This document shows, one piece after another, positions 12,831 through 24,300 of a stretch of DNA of 64,000 nucleotides. Origin of the DNA: Icerya purchasi (Eukaryota > Arthropoda > Insecta > Hemiptera > Monophlebidae). Below the pieces are notes generated by a model that did no database searches, was not told the DNA's origin, and saw only the letters and a list, made by a program, of their open reading frames with translations. Every line of letters starts with the position of its first letter. The stretch's first letter is position 1. A program made the translations under genes and the position numbers. The stretch lies in contig CM077116.1 in the NCBI GenBank assembly GCA_039619475.1, positions 178,155,863-178,219,862 of the forward strand, given 5' to 3'.

Positions 12831-13474
12831 GAGGTATATTGCCCGATATATTAAATTTTCAGATAATGTTTTCCATTGTTAGTACGTAATTGTGTTCGTA
12901 AATGCTAAACAAATTACAGCAATATTTTCAGACTATCACTTACGAAAATGTATGTACATTATATTTCATTTAAAATTTTCAGATGAAAATATTTCATTAT
13001 GTAAATGTATTACATGTTTTGATATCGAGAAGAATGTATAAAATAATTTCGTAAGCGGCTAAAAGTGTTATTCACTAAATAATTGAAATTTCATTATTTC
13101 AATTAATACGATTTAAATATAGATATCACATTCTAAAAATTATGTTTACATACTGCGTGCCGTATTTTTCCAATTTTTATACATCTTCGGATATTTTGAA
13201 TAACGAAAAATATATGTGAAAATGTAAAGAATGCATATTTATTTTCCTCAACAATATTTCTGTTTACCGAATGAAAGAAAAATTCTAGAAAATAAAAATG
13301 ATAAACGTACAGATAAACTTTCGATACTGATAAGGATACAAACTTGTCGAGTACGTATCAATATATAATGATACCGAAATCGGATTATTTTATTTTTTAA
13401 ATTCAAATAGATGCTTAAGAAATGGAAAAAGTACTAACAGATCGGAAAAGATCTAATATAAATGTGGTGAAGTA
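12831..13474 (+). other. RPB3 3' flank
   Basis: Presumed 3' UTR and downstream DNA. An AATAAA hexamer occurs at 13291-13296. No ORF is supported. Confidence 0.4.
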
Positions 13475-13595
13475 AAAGCGATCGAGAGAAACGAATTCTC
13501 CTGCAGCATTCTCTTCGGATTCGTTAGGGTTAATATATGACGGAAAGTTAAATTCAATGCCCTGTCAAGGATATGGGACTCCGTTTACTTAACAG
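13475..13595 (+). repeat. 3' part of SINE family B
   Basis: The GATCGAGAGAAACGAATTCT segment, followed by a CCCTGTCAAGGATATGGGACT ending shortened here by one base in places, matches the 3' halves of the repeats at 45.0 and 57.4 kb. The tRNA-like head is absent. Confidence 0.6.
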
Positions 13596-13791
13596 AGTTA
13601 TTAATCGGACAAGCTGTTTAGTTTTTTTTTAATCTCAAACGTAACTCGCAATATTTAAGAGAAAATTAATTAAATGAAACATTACACAAATCAATATATA
13701 TCAAACAAAAGTGATTCTCCTTAACGAATTTTCCACTGTAAAAAAATATCGGAGCCTCGCTGTTGAGTTAGAATATGCATTTATTAGAATG

Positions 13792-13822
<31 letters not shown>

Positions 13823-15774
13823 CAACTTATTAAGGATGTGGTATAATAGCGACTATAAAACATTGAAGAAAATGCGAATTGATTAGTAAGTTAAAAAGAA
13901 CTGAATCGCAATTTTTAATATTTAAGAAAAAACAAATTAACCTAATTAAACATTACGAAAAAAAAGTTACTTTTAGATTTCATTTTATTATAACTTGTGC
14001 AGGTGTTCTTACATTAAGAACTAATAATTTGTATTAAAAAAACGAGTTGAAAATTAAAAACTTAACGATGAATGTCAGTGTTCTCGTCTTTTTATTTGTA
14101 GCTGTTCTAAAACTGAAAAAACATAAAATGGTAAATATTTAAAAAAATTCTTCTATTCTAATTTAAATGCTTAGTGACTGTTTATTGGTTAAGATATTTA
14201 ATTACAATATTTAAAAGTAAATAACTATAATTTAAAACGCATTAGAAACTTTTCGCTTTTAAAAGCAATCCATAATTATAGATATTGAAATTTTCAACAT
14301 TCCTGCTTTAGACTGTTGTAACACGGTTTCGAATGGTACAGGTTAAAAATATTAATAGCGGGCGTCGGAAGTAGGTTCACATTTCGTTTCTGACACGAGT
14401 ATTTCCTAAAAAAAGGATTATTTCGATGACGGTACTTAAAAACGGTTTATTGCCGTGCTCCATGTTTTTCTTTATACATAATGTGTCTAAAATAAGTATT
14501 TTAACGTACAATTTTTTTTTATATAAAAGTATTTTTAGACAGAAAATGGTGTAAATCTGATTAACGCATTTTAATTGTCCTAATAACACGAATACAAATA
14601 TTATTTGTCTGATGTAAATAGTTGAATAATTTCAGTTTGCCAGTTATTTTCGATGATATGTTATAAACTCGTATAATTACGATACTTTCTGTTTCTGTTT
14701 TAACTTGTACATGTATTTTCTCTGAGGGTTAAATATTTTTTTCATCAACAATTTTGTCAGGCGTTTTTCTAAACATATTGTAATTCAAATAAAATGATAA
14801 ACCAATTCAAGCAACTAAATTCAACATCAATTCTCAACCGTAGTACGTAGAACACTGCGTACTGATATTGCTAGGCAATTACACTTTATATAATTACGTG
14901 TTAATTCTATACAGTTCAGTGTTGCGTGCTATTAGACTTTTCTAATAAGTCTTTTTGGAAAGACTGATCCGAATGCTTTCATTTAACACGAGTAAATTCT
15001 TTCTTTTCGCAGGATTTTTTTTTCCGACGTGAAACGTCTTTAAAATCGTCTGTGAAACGAAATCGCGCAACGAAGTGTCCTCCAGGCGACCTTCGCTCTC
15101 TTTCTCTTTCTATCTCTTTCTATTATGTACGGGTGGGTGTGTGTATGCGTGCGAGTATCGAGATTCGAGTAGCAAGCATTGTGCGCGGTCAGCTGTATAT
15201 AACCTCTATTCTAAACACGTGTAAATTTTATTTCAATTTATTTTTGACGCCAATGTTAAATAAAATCGTTACTGATTATTAATAAATAAAAAGTACTGAA
15301 TGCGTGTTTGTTTTATATTAAAGGATTTTTTGAACGAAGTCAGATTTGCTTTCAATTGAATCATAAATACGTAGTAATAAATTCTCTTTGAAATAATTTC
15401 TGGTAATTGTTTTTGTAATTAATTGATATTAGAAGCGTATCGATTAAAAATAGATAAAGATAATTAAACCACTGATTACAGAATTAAAATATTAATTATA
15501 ATTAATAAAGTTCACGAAATCAGTATTCTTTAACGTTGTTGGTTTAATCATATTTGTGGAATTTAATTTTGCCGTAACTTATTTTAATTTTCGGGTGAAG
15601 TGGGAAAAATCAACAGAAATGGTTAGTCCCGTAATGTAATGTTAAGATCGTCCATCGAGTTCAAAAGAAATAAGCACTGAGGATGTGTAATCGGTACTTT
15701 TTTTAAAAATAATTTCAGATATACACTGTCCGGTAATTTTTTTACACAGACACACACACACATTCGTATCGGTT
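13596..15774. other. Intergenic AT-rich DNA
   Basis: No gene is supported. There is an A run of about 28 at 13793-13820. A 76-codon open stretch at 15052-15282 overlaps pyrimidine-rich DNA and has no family likeness. Confidence 0.5.
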
Positions 15775-16215
15775 ATTGCCCGTCCTTTTCATTTCTGAGT
15801 AACTGGCGCAGCCGGAATCTTTTGTCAGCTTATCTACTCACCTTAATCGTGGCCTACCTCTTACACGTCTTTCTGAGATTTATCCTTCCATTGTATCCCG
15901 CAGCAATCCTCCATGTCGGAGCACATGGCCCATCCAACGCAGTTTTCGACTTTTAATTTGGTTCAGTACCTGTCGTGTTTCGCCGATTCGGTTTAAGATT
16001 TCTTGATTGGTTCTCTTTTCCGTACAGTTCATTTTCTTCATCCCTCTCCAGTACTACATTTCAAATGCCCCTATCTTATCCTCCTCTCGTTTTGTACTAG
16101 TCCACGTTTCCGAACCATAAAAAGCTACCGACCATACGTATATCTTAATGATGCGCTTTCGTAATTCCATGGACATTGTTTTGTTGGCGATTATTTTTAT
16201 CTTTTTCATTAAAGT
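15775..16215 (-). mobile_element. RTE/jockey-like LINE 3' fragment
   Basis: On the - strand, broken frames follow the C-terminal end of a LINE ORF2: a KAHHKDIRMVGSFLWFGN-like segment (about 16165-16100), an LNQIKSRKLRWMGHVLRHG-like segment (about 15960-15920) and a GRPRL-type end near 15860. Numerous stops are present. The 'W-GH' pattern after the RT domain is typical of RTE-like elements; the clade is uncertain. Confidence 0.6.
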
Positions 16216-16432
16216 CTGTTTTCATATATATATATATATATAAACTCGGCCAGTTTGGCCTCGCAAGGGGCTGTGCTCCTTGGCCATTCTTGCTTACATT
16301 TCTGTCTCTTGCTCTTCTATGTTTTGTATGAAATGATCAAAATTTACAACGTAATTCTTAGGCCGTCCCCCATTAGATGTTATAACAAAAAAATGTCCCA
16401 TTTTATATAATAAAAAAAAAAAAAAAAAAAAT
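16216..16432 (+). other. TA repeat and A-tailed repeat end
   Basis: A TA microsatellite at 16227-16242 is followed by GC-richer sequence that ends in ATGTCCCATTTTATATAATA and an A run to about 16430. It resembles a LINE 3' tail such as that at 44.5 kb, but no coding part is visible. Confidence 0.35.
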
Positions 16433-16876
16433 ACAACCGATAATTTATACCATAAATTTTATTAAATTACCGAAACAACTTAACATACTACAACACATAT
16501 AAATAATATTTTTTTTACCTTTCCATAGTATTATTAAATTGGGAATATAGTCTTTACATGTTCTCCCTATGGTGGGACATCTTATTTGTCAACTTGTACA
16601 GTAATAAGAAGTGTATTCATTACATTTTCAAAAACGAAAACCGCCACCGAACACAAACGTAAATTGCGAAACGAAAACGGGACGACAAACTGTGTAATAG
16701 CGAAAAATTTATCACATTTATACGTAATACGCCTTTTGGTTCGGAAACGACAGATGTAAAAAAGTCTGAAGCGTTTGATAGCTTTTAAGTCAACCGCTTC
16801 TGTTATACTAATAAAAAATAATAAGAAAAAATATTTTTTCCTTTTTTTGACGAATACTCAATTTATTTATATATTC

Positions 16877-17220
16877 GTCGCGATAGCCTAGTTGCTAGAG
16901 CGTTTGACTTCCGTTACGGAAGTCACGGGTTCGATCCCGGGCGACGACAGAACTTATTACAAGAGTTAAAGGCAATGATAAACCACCACTTAGAACATCA
17001 TATGCGCGCTAGGTCAGTACACAGCAGACACACATGGGACTGCACTTCTAGCGCGATAACAAGCGACTATAATCTGTTCCGAATGAAGTTATGCGTGTGT
17101 ACACTCGCGTTGCATATAACAATTGCCTAGTACACTACCTATATCTGTACAACTAAGATGTACGAATAGGTAGTCGCCGACGCTCAGAAGCTGAGTATGG
17201 CACTATACACAAACACATAT
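16877..17220 (+). repeat. SINE family A, copy 1
   Basis: The head has an internal polymerase III promoter: an A box in GATAGCCTAGTTGC and a B box GGTTCGATCCC 40 or so bases on. The anticodon stem does not pair, so this is a tRNA-derived SINE rather than a tRNA gene. The body runs to GCACTATACAC and ends in an AC/AT microsatellite. The same unit recurs on the - strand at 53284-53596. Copy 1 carries about 47 bp (GTACACTACCTATATCTG onward) that the other copy lacks. Confidence 0.85.
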
Positions 17221-17566
17221 ATATATATACTTTTTTTTTTTAATTTTTCGGCGAAGTAAGCAATCTATTAATTATTTTCTGACCGTTGACAGATTCGTAA
17301 TATAACCCTTCTTTCAGATTTCTATTTCTCTTTTTAAAGAAAGCGTTAAAAATTTTAAAGATATTTCAATAATAGCGCGTTAAATTACATAAATACCTCT
17401 ACAATTTATAGTAGTCAAATTTTTCTGATTTAGGTAACTTTTATAAATAAAATTAAAATTATTTTGGTGTAAATAAATTCGCAAAGATGTTTTTTACTTA
17501 TTTTATATTACTAAATATGATTTTTTTAAATTATTAGCGATATTGAGTAGAATGGTACGGCGATCA
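17211..17566. other. 3' flank of beta-tubulin
   Basis: AT-rich sequence between the SINE and the beta-tubulin stop. It presumably holds the tubulin 3' UTR. No AATAAA was obvious on the - strand. Confidence 0.4.
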
Positions 17567-18397
17567 TTAATACGGCACAATTTCTTCATATTCTTCAGCG
17601 TATTCGTCGAATTGTTCAACTTCGTCATCTCCGCTGGCTTCTTGGTACTGATTGTATTCATTTATTAGTTCTTGCATATTGGTTTGTGAAATTTCGAATT
17701 CTTCCAATTCCATACTTTCACTCAAATACCAGTGCAAGTAAGCTCGTTTTTCGAACATAGCATTAAACTGTGATTCCACTCGTCGAAATAGCTCTTGCAC
17801 TGCCGTCGTATTACACACTAATGTCGCCGATCTACGATATCCGTGGCCGGCAATATCGCATATGGCTATTTTTACGCTATTCGGGATCCAGTCAGCGAAG
17901 TAAGACCAATTCTTATTTCGCACTTGGATCATATGCTCTTCGACATTTTTCGAAGAAACCTTACCGCGGAATACACCGGCCAATGCCAAATAACGTCCAG
18001 ATCTAGGATCTATGGCTGCCATCAAATTGTCCATATTGTACAATTGACGAACGATTTCGGTAATTGTATATGCGCAGAATGTTGCATCTTGATTGCTGTG
18101 TATAGGCGCGAAAGCTGGAACGAGGAAATGTAGCCGTGGAAATGGAACTATATTAACGGCCAATTTTCTCAGATCGGTGTTTATTTGACCGGGAAAACGG
18201 AAACACGCCGTTATTCCTGAAATCGTGTTGCAGATGATGTGGTTTATATCGGAAAATAACGGTAACTTTGTTTTCAATTTTCTGTAGCAAATATCGTACA
18301 GCGCTTCGTTGTCCATAATGAATGTTTCATCGATGTTTTCGACCAGATGATGTAATGAAAGAATCGTATTGTATGGTTCGATCACGATATCGGATAC
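17567..18397 (-). CDS. beta-tubulin exon 5 (terminal)
   Basis: Starts after the acceptor TTATTAG with [10 protein letters not shown], phase 0, and continues 276 codons to the stop at 17567. It covers the second half of the GTPase domain, the intermediate domain and the acidic tail. Confidence 0.93.
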   Translation of the reverse strand, partial: VSDIVIEPYNTILSLHHLVENIDETFIMDNEALYDICYRKLKTKLPLFSDINHIICNTISGITACFRFPGQINTDLRKLAVNIVPFPRLHFLVPAFAPIHSNQDATFCAYTITEIVRQLYNMDNLMAAIDPRSGRYLALAGVFRGKVSSKNVEEHMIQVRNKNWSYFADWIPNSVKIAICDIAGHGYRRSATLVCNTTAVQELFRRVESQFNAMFEKRAYLHWYLSESMELEEFEISQTNMQELINEYNQYQEASGDDEVEQFDEYAEEYEEIVPY

Positions 18398-21300
18398 CTA
18401 ATAAATAATGCAAATGCGCCATGTTATAATGATAATTTCACGCTACAGCTAAAACAATCGAATTTAGATACTGACGATAATTAATCATATATTTAACAAG
18501 TTAATAGAGTCGCGCGCACGCTGATCTGCGGAAAGTCTACCCAGTTTGTTAATGCGAATTTTTTAAGTTTGCCGAATAAATCTGTATTTTTTCTCGTAAA
18601 ATCGATCGACTCACCGTAGATGGCAAATATAGCTTTAGCAGTTGTTTATTTTGCTTCGCTTTTGTTTGTTTGTTTTTTCCATTTTAAATAAAAATTAATG
18701 GAATTTTTTTCAATAAAAAAAGACTTATTGCATATTACATCGCTGATAAATGTGAAATGTGATTTGTTTTTTTTATCAGATAAATTGAAAATGTGAATAT
18801 CTCGTTTTTGTACATTTTTAAAGTACTTATGTAAAAAAAAAAAACCTCCCTAGTTTCACGCGATATTGTCTTGAAACATTTAGCTATCATTTTACTTATA
18901 AATTCCAAGTTGCCGAGATTTGAAATGTAACCTAACTACAGCGAGTATTTATCTCGAATTCGCTCAACGGAGATGATCGAAAAAGTAATTAACTATATAT
19001 GAATGTTTTGAAAATTAATAAAAAGAAATAAAATGGGAATTATATTATAAAAATCAAAATGATTTCGAGGGTCTTTAACAAAGATGCGTTACAATCGACA
19101 CTGTTAATTAATTACAAATTATTATTTCGTTTAATTATCTGATCTTTTTCAGCGCAAAATTATTACGTGTACACAGATTGACCGTTGTTTATTAAATAGT
19201 GTGTTTTGTACTACCTTTGGTGATGGTATGACGGAATGAGTACTCATAATTCGATCCGGATATTCTTCTCTTAATTTGGATATTAACAAGGAACCTAATC
19301 CGGATCCGGTGCCTCCTCCTAGCGAGTGTATTATTTGGAATCCTTGTAAACATTCGCAGTCTTCTGCTTCTTTCCTAAATAAATATTGCATTCCTATCTA
19401 CTTATATATATATATGTGTATATGTCATTTTCATCAAATAAAAACAATTCTATTTACGCTTTTATTAAGTTTGTAACGTCACGCATCATTGATTTCAGTT
19501 ATATTATTTCGGTCTTTGGTGCTGTACATTTGTTAAATGGAAACTTTTCCTTATGACTACAATTTACAATATGTAGAATAAAATTTAAGAATTTTACTAG
19601 ATGGCTCATTATTTACGATATTAAGAATACTGAAATATTCACTTTTAAAAATAATATATGTAGTATATAATTGTGACGCGTTTCGAAGCTTTATAATAAT
19701 GGAAAATATTCCGTATTCATAAAGCCTTCAACTTCGAAACGCGTCGGAATTATATGATAAATACGTTTATTTAATAAGTGTGTATTTTAGAAACAGTAAT
19801 AACATTAAACCGTTGAATGTACAAACCATTTGTGAAAACATTGAATAATATTGGCGCTAACACACTTCCTTGTGGAAACCCATTGTGTTTTTTTTTCCGG
19901 CGGCTACTTTTCCCATCTAAAGAGACAAAATCGTCGATTTTCTAGTAGTTTGGCGATAATGGTTGTACATTTATAATCACCGGTGATATTATATAGTTTA
20001 TTTAGTAATTACCGATGGATTACTGTATCGTAAGCGGCCTATAGATCTATAAAAACTGCACCTGTGATTAATTTTCCCTCGAAACCATCTTCAATGTACT
20101 GCGTTAGGTTAAGTATCTGTTCGGTGCATGACATACCAGGTCGGAAGCCTGCTTGTTGTGGAATTAAAGCTGAATCGATGGTATCAGCAATTCTGGTAAG
20201 GAGCAATCTCTCAAATAGTTTAAACGTATGACAAAGGAGTGAGATCGGTAGGTAATTATCGGCATTGTCAGGAGGCTTCCCTGGTTTAAGCAGGGTAATC
20301 ACCTTGGCCATGATTTAGGTATCGGCTTATTATTCATTATGCTATTAAACAATTCTAGAATCCATAATCGCGTTCCCGGTTCAAAGTGCTTAATTTGTTC
20401 TATAGTTATGTCGTCAACACCGGCTGGCTTGCCATTTTTCATAGTGCCAATGGCTGCATCGAGTTCTGATAATGTAAGTGTTCATCTTTGTACGTCTGTT
20501 TTAGTATAACTTTCTTAATACGGATTTCTTTAGCTGGCTTGCCATTTAGTAGCAGTTGATGTGTGATTTGGTTTGCAGTAACTTTAGCTGGTTCTTTGCT
20601 TATTGAAGGGTCTCCACAGAATTTCTTTACTAGTGTCCATGCTCTCTTGCTGTTATGTTTCATGTCCAGTGATTCAATAGTTTCTATCCATCGATTTTTG
20701 CGGGCGCTGCTAATACTTGCTGCAACTTGTTCACCATACGTGTTTCCACTGAAAATGAATTTATTTTAAAGTTCCCTTCGTATTCGTTGTAAAGTTCCAA
20801 TGTGTTCTTGTCCAGTCCTGGGGTGTATCTAGTTCGACATCCTCTTGGTATACATTTCAAAAATATTCGATTAAAAAATTTATAATTTGTTTTGACGATG
20901 TAATTTAAAATTTCTTCGCACTTTTAAAAGTTATCTTTACAAAATTTGAAAATCAAATTTCCGTTTTAGGATCCTTATTAATGTTACATTATTTTTTTTT
21001 CTCCCATAAAAATAATGATTTTCCAGGTGCAAAAAAAAAATTTATAATAAAATCGATTTTCCATCTTATAGAAAGTAATGATTTTACTAGCTCTAAAATA
21101 CGTATTTTTATTTTCCAAGAAGATATATGTAAATTATAAAATAATAATAATAATATAAACACAATATTACAAACGTCTTAAAATTGAATATTAAATGAAT
21201 ATTCTAGAAAAGTCCTTTTTCGGTGGAATTTCCCACCTTCTACTAGAAACAAAAGAAATACATAAATAAAAATAAATTTATCGTTGTTACATGTTTGGAA

Positions 21301-24300
21301 TTTGGAGGAAATCTAATTAATTTATCTTCAGCTGAAAAAGAAAAAATAAAAGAATATTATTAGAAATTAACCTAAATATTTCATTTTGATTTGAAAAAAA
21401 GATAAAAAATGTAGTAATATAAAAATTATTAATATTGCAGGAATTATGATTGAATTATTGGAGATGAACGCTGAAAATAAAAATTTTCAAGCTTTCTTCA
21501 GTTTTTAATAATATAATACTATTTTTTTTTATGTTCTCAGGTACTGGAGGTGTGGCACATTCTAACGAAAAGACTTCTCGAATATTAATTTAGTATTCAA
21601 TCTTATGATTTTTTTTTATTGCATTTAATATTTTATTATTTTATGAACTATTTAACAAACTGGATCTATGAATTGCGCTACATATTTAGATAAGTGCGGA
21701 TTTCTTTCGCGTAGATATGTTTGGTTTTAACATAGTCGCAGTGGCGTAGTGTGAGCTTTCACCGCTTAGGGCTGACTGGAAATTTGCCGCCCCCTCTATG
21801 TTAATTATTAGTCAAGAAAATTAGTAAAAGCCCAATAAAGCAGCTTTAAAATTTTTTATTAATTAAAAATGTACTTTGCGTGTTTTTTTCACAGCAAAAT
21901 CTTTCATACAATATTCAATATCAATATGTATGTCATGCTAAATTTGATAGCCTCAATGTGTACATAGTCGATCTGAGATAATTTTTGATTAACTTTAGTT
22001 TAGAGAAGCTTTTTTCGCAACTGGCATTACTGATGGCAGATGTTCAAAAAAATTCTCAACATTATGACAATGTTTGGTAAGCCATCTTCAAGTTTGCACT
22101 CGATAATATATTTTAATAAACCCAGAGAGCCGGATTTAATGAGCTCTTTTTTACAGTCTGGGTCTGTTGCAGCTACGAAAGCTCATAAACATGCGCGCTC
22201 AAGTTGGAATTGTCCTTTATTAATGTCTTGAGGAGCTTGATCTAAATTAAGTTCTTCTACGCTCAATATCACTGTAAGTCTTAAAAAATCATATTTTTGC
22301 GCTAGATTCTGCAAGTGTTGGAATTTTTCTCGAATTTCAGCAATTACCCTGTCTATTGAAGAAAACATTGTTCGCCTCAAGTCATCTTCGAAAGATATCT
22401 CAACATCTTTACTTCCGTCGACAAATATATGCTTCCTCCTGATTCGTCTTGAGGGTTGAAAAGAAATTTTAAGATCTTCACATAAACTTTTAGCGTATTT
22501 TAAAGAGTCATCCACGAATTCCTCTCGCTTTTCTTCTAATACGGTCTGTAAAGCACTTATTTTCTGAGCACATTGATGTATATTTAGTCCCTCTGTTTGA
22601 AAATAATTTTGAGCATCATTGACTTCACGCAGTACCGGTTGCAGGAAGCCTAAGTAACATAGACAGGAATATGATTGCAGAACGACTAATAAGCTCCCTG
22701 CATCTGTCTGTGTGTTCAAGCTTTCATTCGTTTCCGTCAGTTTTTCCAGTGCAGTTAAAGTTTCTTTATAATGATGTCTAATGGAATTTACAGCATCACT
22801 TCTAGCGCTCCAACGTGTATCCTGGACCCTCTTAAAAATCTGTGGCTGCAAGAAGAACTTTCCACCAGTGCATGAACGTAGAAAAAAAAAGCGTAGCAGC
22901 GTTCTAGCGTATCAATAAAAGTCACCGAATTTACCTCCTCTGAAGCTGCATGTAGGCAAACTAGGTTTAGTGAATGGTTTGAGCAAGGAACAATTTTGGC
23001 ATTGGGATTGATATCCTTTATCCGCTGATGCACACCTGTGTGACATCCAGCCAACGTGGCAGCGTTGTTGTAAGCTTGTCCTTTGCAGTTCATAATGTCA
23101 AGCCCATCAGCCTTAAGCTTGCTTACTATCATGTCACTTATACCTTACGCAGTTTCGCTTTTCGTTTCAATGAAATCTATAAAAGATTCCTCTACTCTAA
23201 CCTCCTGGTTCTCAATCATCACATATCGTAATACTTGGCTTGTTTGATCTTTGTGGGAAACATCCGGGGTGCTGTCAAAAATCATGGAATAATATTTAGC
23301 CTTTTGGACGCGAGCTATAATTACTTGGCGAACTTTTTTTCCTAAAATTTCTATGAACTCATTTTGAATTTGAGGTGACATATAAGTGAGAGAAATGTTT
23401 TGGCCCATTTTTATCCTTACTAAATGTTCTCTGAGAACGGGATCGTACTTAGCCAAAAGATGCACCAATTCTAAAAAGTTTCCTCTATTAGTACTGATGT
23501 TATCTTCCCTGTAGCCACGTAACGACAAATTTTGTTTTTCCAGAAATTGTATAATATCAAACATTCTTGTCAGAATTTCATGCCATTTTTTGGTATCCTT
23601 TGCCAATATTTCTTGTTCCTTTTTATCAATTGTTTGTCATTTTCGAAGCCTCTTTTCTAACTTCTTCCAATTGCAAAAATTTTCGTTATGTTGAGCACTT
23701 AGTTCGTGATTGGCAACGTTGGGACTGATATATCACGCATTACGAAAGAAATTGTAAAATCTCTTGAAAACAATTAAAATTTTTATCTACTTACCTTTAC
23801 TCCTATGTACTTGCTTGACGATGTTTCTGAAGACAGTAGGTATAAAACATTTTTTTTTTTATATTTGTTTCAACCAAACACCAAATTACTTATAATTTGT
23901 AAGTTATAAATACTAAGTAGGAATTTACACTAACGAAATTATGTGCTATTCGTACTCTACACTATACCTGAAACTTTCAAATCAGAACAATAATAATAGA
24001 CAGGTGGATAATTAAATAACTCATCATTCGCGCGCAAATGGAATCACAAGTATGTTGTGACATGACATGACAAGCACAACTACGAATTGCCGTGGCGAAG
24101 TTCAAAAACACCCACACATTTCGAAGTAAGTCATTACGTAATGAAAATAAGGAGTGTTATTCTTTTGTTTAATTGAATAACTACTCCTTCGCTTTCCTTG
24201 TTGGTCCGTTCAGGAAAACTCGGTGCAGCTTGCTAGCACTTCGGCAGCACTCGACTTCACTACGCTCTCCGTGCCGCTCCTGTCAGCACGGACGCGATTT

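Noticed and set aside
15052..15282. 76-codon + strand ORF
   Set aside because: No recognisable domain, low-complexity start, and no splice or neighbour support.
16877..16948. Apparent tRNA gene with A and B boxes (also on the - strand at 53520-53596)
   Set aside because: The anticodon stem halves do not pair, and both copies continue into the same non-tRNA body, so they are SINE heads.
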